Part shown: positions 8,454 to 14,264 of the stretch, piece after piece
Position numbering within the stretch: the first letter of the stretch is position 1
How the letters are laid out: each line of letters opens with the position of its first letter
NCBI GenBank assembly: GCA_031288815.1
Contig: JAITQR010000205.1
Span: 1-17,497 of the forward strand
Origin: Treponema sp.
GTDB taxonomy: Bacteria; Spirochaetota; Spirochaetia; Treponematales; Breznakiellaceae
Length of the DNA: 17,497 nucleotides
Reading direction: 5' to 3'
The notes under the pieces: generated by a model
Seen by the model: the letters and a program-made list of their open reading frames with translations, nothing else
The model's database searches: none
What the model was told of the DNA's origin: nothing
Position numbers and translations under genes: made by a program

Positions 8454-9403
8454 CACTTTCCGTCCTCTTCAAGAAGTTTTTCGATTACCCGCAGCCGCGC
8501 GCTCCGGGAGGGAGGATTTTTTTGTTTTTCAGCCTCACCAGGGACAAGCCCCTTTCGGGTAAGTATGTTCACAAACCGACAACCCTTACCTCTACCTATC
8601 GGCGCTTCCGGGGAACGGGTACAGTCTCTGCTTTTCTCCCGGAAGAAATTCTTGACAATCCGATCTTCCAGAGAATGAAAACTGATTACCCCCATTCGTC
8701 CGCCGGCCTTAAGTACCCCGAATCCCCCCTCAAGCAGATCCGGCAGCCGGGACAATTCGCCGTTTACGGCAATACGCAGGGCCTGGAACGTTTTCGTGGC
8801 AGGATGAACGGGCCCGTGCCGGTAAGACGGAGGCACGGCGGCCGCCACCAGTTCCGCGAGAGCCCCGGAATTACGGATCTTTCCCTGTTTCCGGGCCGCC
8901 ACGATAGCTTTGGCTATGCGCCGGGAGTAACGTTCCCCCGCGTTCCGGTAGATCAGATCCGCCAGATCTTTTTCTGACAGGGTGGCGACAAGATCCGCCG
9001 CGTCCGGGCCGGAAGCTGTATCCAGCCGCATATCCAGCGGCTCGTCCTTACGGAAACTGAAGCCCCGGCCCGACTTTTCGTAGTGAAACATGCTTATCCC
9101 CAGGTCCATAAGAATCGTGTCGGGCCGGCCAAGATCCCCGGGGTAGGAGGCGAAGAAGGACTGGGCCCAGCCGGAATAAAAACATACCCGATCGCCAAAT
9201 TCTCCAAACCGTTCTCTCGCGGTTTTCTGGATAAGCGGATCGGCGTCGATGGCGACGATTTTTAAATCCGGAAAACGGGAAAGGAAGGCAAGACTATGTC
9301 CTCCTTCTCCAACGGTGGCGTCCAGCATCAGTTCCCCGTTCCCGCGAGGAGCGAGATACTGTACCGTTTCCTCCAAGAGTACCGGAGTATGTACCGCTTC
9401 CAT
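8453..9403 (-). CDS. rsmH: 16S rRNA (cytosine-1402-N4)-methyltransferase RsmH (MraW)
   Basis: SAM-dependent methyltransferase acting on C1402 of 16S rRNA; 316 residues from the start chosen here. It begins with the family-typical HTPVLLEETV. SAM motif I is DATVGEGGH (28-36), followed by AIDADP (51-56), MDLGIS (99-104) and GRGFSFRKDEPLDMRLD. Later come HPATKTFQALRIAVN, GVISFHSLEDRIVK, and a C-terminal SRSARLRVIEK, all characteristic of RsmH. An in-frame ATG at 9433 would add ten residues (MEIWEGNREI). I prefer 9403 because homologues start close to the HTPVLL motif, but the upstream start cannot be excluded. It is the second gene of the dcw operon, as in most bacteria. Confidence 0.95.
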   Translation of the reverse strand: MEAVHTPVLLEETVQYLAPRGNGELMLDATVGEGGHSLAFLSRFPDLKIVAIDADPLIQKTARERFGEFGDRVCFYSGWAQSFFASYPGDLGRPDTILMDLGISMFHYEKSGRGFSFRKDEPLDMRLDTASGPDAADLVATLSEKDLADLIYRNAGERYSRRIAKAIVAARKQGKIRNSGALAELVAAAVPPSYRHGPVHPATKTFQALRIAVNGELSRLPDLLEGGFGVLKAGGRMGVISFHSLEDRIVKNFFREKSRDCTRSPEAPIGRGKGCRFVNILTRKGLVPGEAEKQKNPPSRSARLRVIEKLLEEDGK

Positions 9404-9493
9404 GATTTCCCTGTTCCCCTCCCAAATTTCCATAACTCCACCTTTCCAGGCTCCCCTTTGCCTACAGTCTTCTTCGATAACAAACCGAAAAAA

Positions 9494-9931
9494 TTACAAC
9501 TTCATTTTCTCAATCAGGCTTTCAAGGTTCTCCTCTATCTCAGCCTGGTAGTCGTCATAAGCCCGGTTATCCCAAATCTCCATACGCTCGCCGTTGCTGG
9601 CCACCACACATTCTTTGCCGAGCTTCGCGAAATCCCGCAGGCTCTCGGGTACCGCCACCCTGCCCAATTTGTCAATTTCAAGTTCCTGGGCGGGTATAAG
9701 AAACCGGTGCTGTATTTGATCCCTCTGCGGTAAAGAAAAGGGCTCCATTTCCGATTTCATCTGGGTCTTAAAGCTCGTCCATTCTTCCACCGGAAACAAC
9801 CAAAGGCACTCTTTAAGCCCTTTGGTAATGATCAGCGTATTCCCCGGCAAAGCCTCCCGGAAATGGGAAGGGATACTTATCCGGCCTTTGTCATCGCAGG
9901 AGACAAATTTTAGTCCGGTTGGAATACCCAT
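9494..9931 (-). CDS. mraZ: Transcriptional regulator MraZ
   Basis: 145-residue MraZ with two AbrB/SpoVT-like half-domains, each carrying the family DNA-binding motif: DDKGRISIP (13-21) and DKLGRVAVP (87-95). MraZ forms ring oligomers that bind short direct repeats upstream of its own gene and control the dcw operon. Here it is the first gene of the cluster. Its leader contains a phased array of TGGNA-type boxes (9995-9931) fitting such autoregulation. The ATG at 9931 is not preceded by a strong ribosome site; AAGGG lies ten bases upstream. A gap of 60-90 bases separates it from rsmH, depending on the rsmH start. Confidence 0.96.
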   Translation of the reverse strand: MGIPTGLKFVSCDDKGRISIPSHFREALPGNTLIITKGLKECLWLFPVEEWTSFKTQMKSEMEPFSLPQRDQIQHRFLIPAQELEIDKLGRVAVPESLRDFAKLGKECVVASNGERMEIWDNRAYDDYQAEIEENLESLIEKMKL

Positions 9932-9995
9932 ACCACTTTTTCCCTTATCTTAGCCTTTTTTACCACTATTTTCTATTATTTCCCATAAAATTCCA
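9931..9995 (-). promoter_or_regulatory. Phased MraZ-box array in the mraZ leader (probable autoregulatory operator)
   Basis: Read on the minus strand in consecutive 10-base blocks, the last five bases of each block are TGGAA (9995-9991), TGGGA (9985-9981), TAGAA (9975-9971), TGGTA (9965-9961), GGCTA (9955-9951, poor), AGGGA (9945-9941) and TGGTA (9935-9931). The five-base spacers are A/T-rich. Two of the 10-mers, AATAGTGGTA and AAAAGTGGTA, differ at one base. The ten-base phasing puts every box on the same DNA face. E. coli MraZ is known to bind TGGGN direct repeats with five-base spacers, and mycoplasma MraZ binds AAAGTG-type repeats of the same period; both forms are recognisable here. The array starts near the predicted transcription start and runs to the ATG. 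Confidence 0.75.
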
Positions 9996-10003
9996 TTTGT
10001 CTA

Positions 10004-10032
10004 TTTTTACTTGGCCTGAAATTTACAGTCAA
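10004..10032 (-). promoter_or_regulatory. Sigma70-type promoter of the mraZ/dcw operon
   Basis: TTGACT (10032-10027), a 17-base spacer and TAAAAA (10009-10004) form a good housekeeping promoter pointing towards mraZ. Upstream, 10041-10075 is strongly A/T-rich with T/A tracts, like an UP element. The predicted start of transcription is about 9997, just at the first MraZ box. A six-base inverted repeat (TCAAGC ... GCTTGA, 10029-10034 and 10042-10047) straddles the -35 element. Confidence 0.65.
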
Positions 10033-10107
10033 GCTATAAAGGCTTGAAAATATTACAAAAAATTAAAAAAATTTCTTATCGTCTACACGATTGTATAGAA
10101 CAAAATA

Positions 10108-10137
10108 TTGCCGCTTTCATTCGAATTCCGATATAAT
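10108..10137 (+). promoter_or_regulatory. Sigma70-type promoter for the divergent plus-strand gene
   Basis: TTGCCG (10108-10113), an 18-base spacer and a perfect TATAAT (10132-10137). Transcription would start near 10144, which rules out a start codon as early as 10091 for the downstream gene. The two divergent promoters here have their -35 boxes about 75 bases apart, with an A/T-rich stretch between them. Confidence 0.6.
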
Positions 10138-10246
10138 AGGCCCATGTTCATTAACGTGTGTCTTGTCGTTTTTCCCGACCCCGATAGCCGGGAGATACCG
10201 GGCCGGCGGGGCAGAAACGAAGATTATCATTCTCCGGAGCTCCCCG

Positions 10247-10990
10247 GTGCGGCCGAATAAACCTCCCGGCGGGAAGACCGAGCCTTCGGAGGCGCGAAAG
10301 GGCGGGAAAGATCGCATCGGAACCCAAAGGGAAAGCGCGCTCCACCGGGCTCTGAAATTCCACTACGCCGGCGAAACCGGCAAAACCGAAGAGATCCTGG
10401 GGGCCTATGTCTGTGACGGCGTCACGGGGGAGGGAGAAATTATCGAGGTTCAAACCGGAAGCTTCGGCCCGCTACGGCGCAAAGCCCGGGATTTGACCGC
10501 TCATGGGCCGGTGCGGATAGTCCATCCGGTGATCGTTACCAAATACATAGAAACCTTCGGCCCCGAAGGAGAGCGTCTTAGAAAACGGAAAAGTCCCCGC
10601 CGGGGCAGCGAATGGGATCTCTTTAAACATTTGCTTTACGCTCCGGAACTTGCCCTTCTTCCCGGACTGAGTATTGAGCTTGCCCTGATCGATGTGCTGG
10701 AAAAACGAATTCTGGACGGAAAAGGTTCCTGGCGGCGGAAGGGCGCCAGTATTACGGGGAGGGAGCTGACAGGCTGGCATGGTTCCCTTTGCCTGAAGGG
10801 CTTAAAAGATTATTACCGCTTTGCCCCTTTTACCCGGGGGGAATGTTTTACCGCCCGGGACCTGGCGGAAAAGGCCGGGATCAACCCCGCCCTGGCCCAA
10901 AAAACCCTCTATGTGCTTACCAAAATAGGGGCCGTTCAGCGGACAGGAAAAAAGGGAAACGCCTACCGCTACGAAAAAAAAGGGCAATGA
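10247..10990 (+). CDS. Uncharacterised protein, nuclease-like N-terminal domain plus C-terminal winged helix (inferred)
   Basis: About 247 residues from GTG 10247, which follows GGAG by seven bases. The frame is open back to 10091, but the promoter at 10108-10137 makes the earlier starts unlikely. I cannot name the family with certainty. The N-terminal part has RESALHRALK (E29, H33), then CDG (D57), then EIIEVQTG (E67, Q69) and RRKARDL (K79). This spacing of acidic and basic residues around beta strands resembles a PD-(D/E)xK nuclease core, with E-x-Q replacing E-x-K. Residues about 188-240 (TARDLAEKAGINPALAQKTL ... KIGAVQRTGKKGNAYRY) read like a winged helix. No signal peptide or membrane segment. 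It is divergent from mraZ and convergent with flaA. Function unknown; a DNA-related role is only inferred. Confidence 0.75.
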   Translation: MRPNKPPGGKTEPSEARKGGKDRIGTQRESALHRALKFHYAGETGKTEEILGAYVCDGVTGEGEIIEVQTGSFGPLRRKARDLTAHGPVRIVHPVIVTKYIETFGPEGERLRKRKSPRRGSEWDLFKHLLYAPELALLPGLSIELALIDVLEKRILDGKGSWRRKGASITGRELTGWHGSLCLKGLKDYYRFAPFTRGECFTARDLAEKAGINPALAQKTLYVLTKIGAVQRTGKKGNAYRYEKKGQ

Positions 10991-11009
10991 GCCAAGCCCA
11001 TTGCCCTTT
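10974..11009 (-). terminator. Intrinsic terminator of the flaA transcription unit
   Basis: An 11-bp perfect stem (10979-10989 with 10999-11009) closes a nine-base loop, and on the minus strand it is followed directly by a run of T (complement of the A run 10974-10981). It begins 17 bases after the stop of the second flaA-type gene, an ideal Rho-independent terminator for that unit. On the plus strand the same hairpin has only a weak TTTCC tail, so it may act partly in both directions. It overlaps the last codons of the convergent gene. Confidence 0.85.
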
Positions 11010-11026
11010 CCTGATACACGCCGCTT

Positions 11027-11752
11027 TTACCAGGCGTCGTTCATATCGTCCGGGTCCCGGTTATCCTCGGCAAAGAGATCGGTTACCGCCCGCAAATCGT
11101 CGAAATACACGTAATAGCTGCCGAAAGCTTCCAGGGGATCGCATTTAACCATCAGGCCGACAATTTTAATCCCCAGGTTGTTATTGTAATGGTAGTTCCG
11201 CTGGACAATCCCGTTCCTGCCGTCTTCGGCCTGGGGAGGGATCGCCACGGTAAGCCGCTTCCATCCCTGGAAATTCAGTTTACCCATATAGAGCTCAAAC
11301 TGGCGGCCAAAAAAATCCTGAATAAGGAGGTACAATTCGTGGTTGTAATTCCGGCCTACAGCCCAGACCGACACGGTCTTGGTAATCCCCTCTATCGGGA
11401 TAGGCCGCTGGGGGTACAGGACAAAATTGGTATACCCCCGGTGGAGAAAATCCACCCGGGTGCCCAAAACATATCTATCGGGGATATCAAGCCCTTCCTC
11501 CTCCGCCAGAGCTTCCTTTCCGGCGGGGGCGCCCTCAAACAAACGGGTGGTAGTATACCCGGTATCCGGGGACATGGCGGAATGCCAATAACCGTCTTTT
11601 TCAAATTTATCGACGGAAATCTCTTTTAAAAGCTGCTGGGCCGCGTCAATACTCAAGCGCTCAGGATCCGTAGTCCCCACCTCGACGCCTTCTTGGGAAA
11701 ACAGGAAACCGCCAACCAACAAAATCAAGATAACTAATACAAAACGTTTCAC
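11027..11752 (-). CDS. Flagellar filament outer layer (sheath) protein, FlaA family, second copy
   Basis: 241-residue secreted protein. The signal peptide is MKRFVLVILILLVGGFLFSQ (cleavage near residue 19-21). The mature part shows the FlaA pattern of aromatic-rich strands: a VSVWAVGRNYNHELYLLIQD block near 128-147, a short FQGWKRLTVAIP block, and FGSYYVYFDDLRAVTD near the C-terminus. The same block order occurs in the neighbouring paralogue (YTGWKNLRVSIP; FYIYFDQFKVVTDTF). FlaA proteins coat the FlaB core of spirochaete periplasmic flagella. The GTG start at 11752 follows AAGGAGG by six bases, within 11 bases of the upstream gene stop, so the two are cotranscribed. The C-terminus is unusually acidic (AEDNRDPDDMND). 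It is shorter and more divergent than typical FlaA1, and may be a minor sheath component. Confidence 0.82.
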   Translation of the reverse strand: MKRFVLVILILLVGGFLFSQEGVEVGTTDPERLSIDAAQQLLKEISVDKFEKDGYWHSAMSPDTGYTTTRLFEGAPAGKEALAEEEGLDIPDRYVLGTRVDFLHRGYTNFVLYPQRPIPIEGITKTVSVWAVGRNYNHELYLLIQDFFGRQFELYMGKLNFQGWKRLTVAIPPQAEDGRNGIVQRNYHYNNNLGIKIVGLMVKCDPLEAFGSYYVYFDDLRAVTDLFAEDNRDPDDMNDAW

Positions 11753-11763
11753 GGCCAGCCTCC

Positions 11764-12540
11764 TTAATTATTGCCCGATACTGCCCAGAGTTCCTGAACA
11801 TGCTCAGGATCCGCCAGCTCATCGCCGTCATAGAAGGACTCAAACGTATCGGTCACTACCTTGAACTGATCAAAATAAATATAGAAATCATTCACCCTTT
11901 CATAGGGCTGGGTCCATATCCGGAATTTTACAAATTGAAGCCCCGCGTAATGGGGAAGGATCCGTTTACTCTGCCGAATCGCGTTGGGGATAGAAACCCG
12001 CAGGTTTTTCCAGCCCGTATAGGAAATATCCCCAAGCCTGAGGGTATGGACCACACCCTGATAGTCCCGGACAAATGCCTCAACATAAAATTGGAGGTTG
12101 GAACCCCACACCCACATATCCAAATAATGCACCCGGCCCGGCAAGGGTATCTCAAAGGGGGTGTCGGTTCCCACTTCTACCGGGTATATATCGATCCAGT
12201 TATAACCCCGGCGATCGAAACGGCCCCAGATACCCAGGCTTTTATAATCAATTCCCTGACGGTTATTACCAAACAGCGCCTGGGGCCAAGCCGAAACGTA
12301 GGTCAGCCTGGGATATTCATCCCCCTCAAGTACCGTCGCGAATTTGCTGGCGTCTTTATTCCAGTCGAATTCGTAAAAACTGGTCCTTCCCTCTACGGTC
12401 CACTCGTGGGCGGTATTCCCATCAAAGGACTCTATAATTACAGCTTCGGAATTGACGGTTCTTTCATCGCTGTAGGCCGAAACAAGAGCCGTACACACTA
12501 AAAGAACAACACAAACAGCCCTGAAACTACCCTGTTTCAT
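11764..12540 (-). CDS. flaA: Flagellar filament outer layer (sheath) protein, FlaA family (FlaA2-like)
   Basis: 258-residue secreted protein. The N-terminal signal peptide (MKQGSFRAVCVVLLVCTALVSA, cleavage near 22-24) targets the periplasm, where spirochaete flagella lie. The mature protein contains the FlaA-family features IIESFDGNTAHEWTV, a repeated aromatic beta pattern (VHYLDMWVWGSNLQFYVEAF), YTGWKNLRVSIP, and the C-terminal FYIYFDQFKVVTDTF. It probably covers the FlaB core filament and affects filament shape and stiffness. The start ATG 12540 follows AAGGAG by seven bases. The frame stays open to 12624, but those codons lie inside the promoter at 12614-12586. Assignment to FlaA2 rather than FlaA1 is inferred from the tandem arrangement with a second, smaller FlaA-type gene. 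Confidence 0.85.
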   Translation of the reverse strand: MKQGSFRAVCVVLLVCTALVSAYSDERTVNSEAVIIESFDGNTAHEWTVEGRTSFYEFDWNKDASKFATVLEGDEYPRLTYVSAWPQALFGNNRQGIDYKSLGIWGRFDRRGYNWIDIYPVEVGTDTPFEIPLPGRVHYLDMWVWGSNLQFYVEAFVRDYQGVVHTLRLGDISYTGWKNLRVSIPNAIRQSKRILPHYAGLQFVKFRIWTQPYERVNDFYIYFDQFKVVTDTFESFYDGDELADPEHVQELWAVSGNN

Positions 12541-12585
12541 CAAATTACTCCTTATTCCTATCCCTGGAAACGAGTTCTTAGGACG

Positions 12586-12614
12586 ATTATATTTCTTATC
12601 GGCATTTTTGTCAA
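12586..12614 (-). promoter_or_regulatory. Perfect-consensus sigma70 promoter of the flaA pair
   Basis: TTGACA (12614-12609), a 17-base spacer and TATAAT (12591-12586) match the sigma70 consensus at all 12 positions with optimal spacing. Transcription should start near 12579, giving a leader of about 40 bases to ATG 12540. This agrees with the abundance of sheath protein and with housekeeping-sigma transcription of flaA in spirochaetes, rather than sigma28 control. Confidence 0.85.
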
Positions 12615-12648
12615 CGTTCCGCATATTTTCCTTGTTTTTTTATCGCGT

Positions 12649-13533
12649 CTATTGGATTCCATCTTTTATGACCGCCTTTATTTTTTTCAACATGTCCCGC
12701 TGTCTTATCCGCCCGAAGGGGAGGAGAATATCCGAGGGAACCGGGTCTTCCCCGGCATCCAAGACAGTCCGGAAAGCCGCTGTCGAGAGCCCCCAGGGGG
12801 AATCGTCGAAGATAAGCTTAACATTCCCCGGGGAAAATACCGGATCCAGCCAGGAAAAAAGAATTACCGGTACAGCGCTGTTCAGGCCCAGAAAAGTCTG
12901 GGCGTTGCCCCCCACCACAACGCAGACAAGCTTATCATATTCGGCGGAATCCGTATAGGCGCTCATGTAAAGGGGGTTTATATCGCATCCTTCCGCCCGC
13001 AGACCGGCCAGAAAGGCGTCCGGATCTACCGGGAAATCCCGTTCCTCCTGAAAAACAAGAATCGCTCCTTCTTCTCCCCGGGAAAAAAACGCCGCGGAAC
13101 GGCCCGCCCGGTAAGAATCGAGCCGGGTATCCACCGCGAGATTCAACAGTTGGCCCTCCCGGCTATTTCTCCGGCCGCCCAGTACAATCACCGGCGTTTC
13201 CGGATGCTGTTCCGCGTAAAACCGCAGCCCCTGGGCGTAACGGCTGGGGGCCAATACCGCCCAGGGATGAGAGGACGCCTCCTCAACCGCGAAAATCACC
13301 AGATCGGAGCCGGCGTCTTCGGCGATGGTCACCTTTTTGACCGGACGGAAAAGCCGCAGCGACGCCTCCGCCTGCCGCAGGATGCCTCTTCGTGGGCCGT
13401 AAAGGACGTCGAAGTAACTATCGCTCAAAACCAAGGCGGGGGGACGGGTAAAGAAGACCCCCACCGTTACGGCCAAACCGGCGATAAAACCGGCCAAAAC
13501 AAGAAGAAAAATCGATTTTTTGCGGATCTTCAT
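12649..13533 (-). CDS. Membrane-anchored protein with periplasmic-binding-like fold (uncharacterised)
   Basis: 294 residues starting at ATG 13533. A basic N-terminus (MKIRKK) precedes a hydrophobic segment at about 7-28 (IFLLVLAGFIAGLAVTVGVFF), so the protein is probably anchored in the inner membrane with its body in the periplasm. There is no lipobox cysteine. The body resembles a type 1 periplasmic-binding/LacI-like fold: alternating strands such as PALVLSDSYFDVLY, LVIFAVEEA, TPVIVLGG, EGAILVFQEERDFPVDPDAFLAGL, KLVCVVVGG and PVILFSWLDP. No ABC permease or ATPase lies beside it, so it need not be a transporter component. It lies 108 bases upstream of the flaA pair on the same strand, and I see no terminator between them. 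The ribosome site is weak. Function unknown; fold assignment is inference. Confidence 0.75.
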   Translation of the reverse strand: MKIRKKSIFLLVLAGFIAGLAVTVGVFFTRPPALVLSDSYFDVLYGPRRGILRQAEASLRLFRPVKKVTIAEDAGSDLVIFAVEEASSHPWAVLAPSRYAQGLRFYAEQHPETPVIVLGGRRNSREGQLLNLAVDTRLDSYRAGRSAAFFSRGEEGAILVFQEERDFPVDPDAFLAGLRAEGCDINPLYMSAYTDSAEYDKLVCVVVGGNAQTFLGLNSAVPVILFSWLDPVFSPGNVKLIFDDSPWGLSTAAFRTVLDAGEDPVPSDILLPFGRIRQRDMLKKIKAVIKDGIQ

Positions 13534-13819
13534 AGGATTCTTTATATTTTAAGCCAAGGGGCTTCGGGCGCGCAACACGCCTTATCCGAACCGGACCCCG
13601 CAGGGAAAACAACAACTGTTTCGCCCGGCGGAAAAACTGTACCCGTGTCCGGGAGGGCTTCGGGTGCCGCCGCCGCGATACCCCTTCAGGACACCAGGCC
13701 CCGACAGGGGTCTACCATGAGGACTTGCTTCGGCTTTTTTTCCGGGTTATACTAGCATATCAGGAATTTTAGAAATCTTGTCGGATTTTCATATCCCTGA
13801 GAAAAATTGGAGGATTAGC
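13534..13819. other. Divergent intergenic region rich in GC hairpins, no gene recognised
   Basis: This 286-base region separates two divergent genes. It contains several short perfect hairpins, for example CCCC-GACA-GGGG near 13700, AAGCC-AAGG-GGCTT near 13550 and a CCCG/CGGG pair near 13650. GCTTCGG occurs three times (about 13560, 13667 and 13728). I checked for tRNA T-loops, SRP RNA, tmRNA, RNase P and common riboswitch cores and recognised none. A plus-strand promoter lies at its right end, and a minus-strand TATAAC overlaps it. The hairpin-rich part would fall in the leader of the minus-strand gene at 13533. It could be a structured leader, a small RNA or a decayed gene. Confidence 0.4.
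13725..13753 (+). promoter_or_regulatory. Sigma70-like promoter for the small secreted protein gene
   Basis: TTGCTT (13725-13730), a 17-base spacer and TATACT (13748-13753). The start of transcription would be near 13760, about 60 bases before ATG 13820. The reverse complement of the -10 region also reads TATAAC, so a weak divergent promoter is possible. Confidence 0.45.
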
Positions 13820-14236
13820 ATGAAAAAGCTGTTTTTCGCGGTGGCTTTCTGCGCTGTTTTTCAGATGTCCCTGTTTGCCCAAAAAATTTCCGATGGCAAG
13901 GAGTCTGAGTACTTTTATGTTAATGTGCCTATCGAGAAGGTATACCCTTACCGGAAGGGTTATGTTGTCCAGTACCGGAAAGGGATAAACCAGATGGCCC
14001 GGGTTTACCTGCCCCTGGAGTGGTTTGAGGACACCGACGGCAAGGGGGATCTTCTCTACATGGGCCCCGGGAACTCCTGGCCTTATCTCGCCGTTTACTA
14101 CAAAGACGGCAGTTTCAGCCATGTCAGGCTCTACCTGCGGAAGGATCGGGGCCACCCAAGCTGGGGAAACATCGCTCTCGGCGTCAATATCGACGACCGG
14201 TTCGAGAATGTGGACGGTCTAAAACTTGAATTTTAG
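13820..14236 (+). CDS. Small secreted protein of unknown function
   Basis: 138 residues from ATG 13820, preceded by GGAGG with six bases of spacing. An earlier in-frame TTG at 13778 lacks a ribosome site. A clear signal peptide (MKKLFFAVAFCAVFQMSLFAQ) with likely cleavage around residue 20-21 directs it to the periplasm or beyond. The mature part of about 118 residues is rich in Tyr and basic residues (VYPYRKGYVVQYRKGINQMARVY). It also contains a LPLEWF segment and a DLLYMGPGNSWPYLAVYYKDG segment, suggesting a compact beta-rich fold. It has no cysteines after the signal peptide and no lipobox. I do not recognise the family. It lies 28 bases before the DHH phosphoesterase gene and may be cotranscribed with it. 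Confidence 0.8.
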   Translation: MKKLFFAVAFCAVFQMSLFAQKISDGKESEYFYVNVPIEKVYPYRKGYVVQYRKGINQMARVYLPLEWFEDTDGKGDLLYMGPGNSWPYLAVYYKDGSFSHVRLYLRKDRGHPSWGNIALGVNIDDRFENVDGLKLEF

Positions 14237-14264
14237 GCGCCCGGGGACTGTTATCTAAATTACC

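Noticed and set aside
12541..12624. Longer flaA start at 12624
   Set aside because: The added codons cover the perfect promoter and would hide the signal peptide. ATG 12540 has AAGGAG at good spacing.
12652..13755. A 367-codon plus-strand open frame opposite the periplasmic-binding-like gene
   Set aside because: Its length is notable, but the translation has no recognisable domain, while the minus-strand frame has a clear membrane anchor and regular alternating strands. It also runs through the GC-rich non-coding region.
13534..13777. Known structured RNA (SRP RNA, tmRNA, RNase P, riboswitch)
   Set aside because: None of the conserved core sequences I know for these classes is present on either strand, so no class is assigned.
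14226..14257. Promoter directly before nrnA (TTGAAT with TATCTA)
   Set aside because: The spacing is 20 bases and both boxes are weak. Cotranscription from the upstream gene is as likely.
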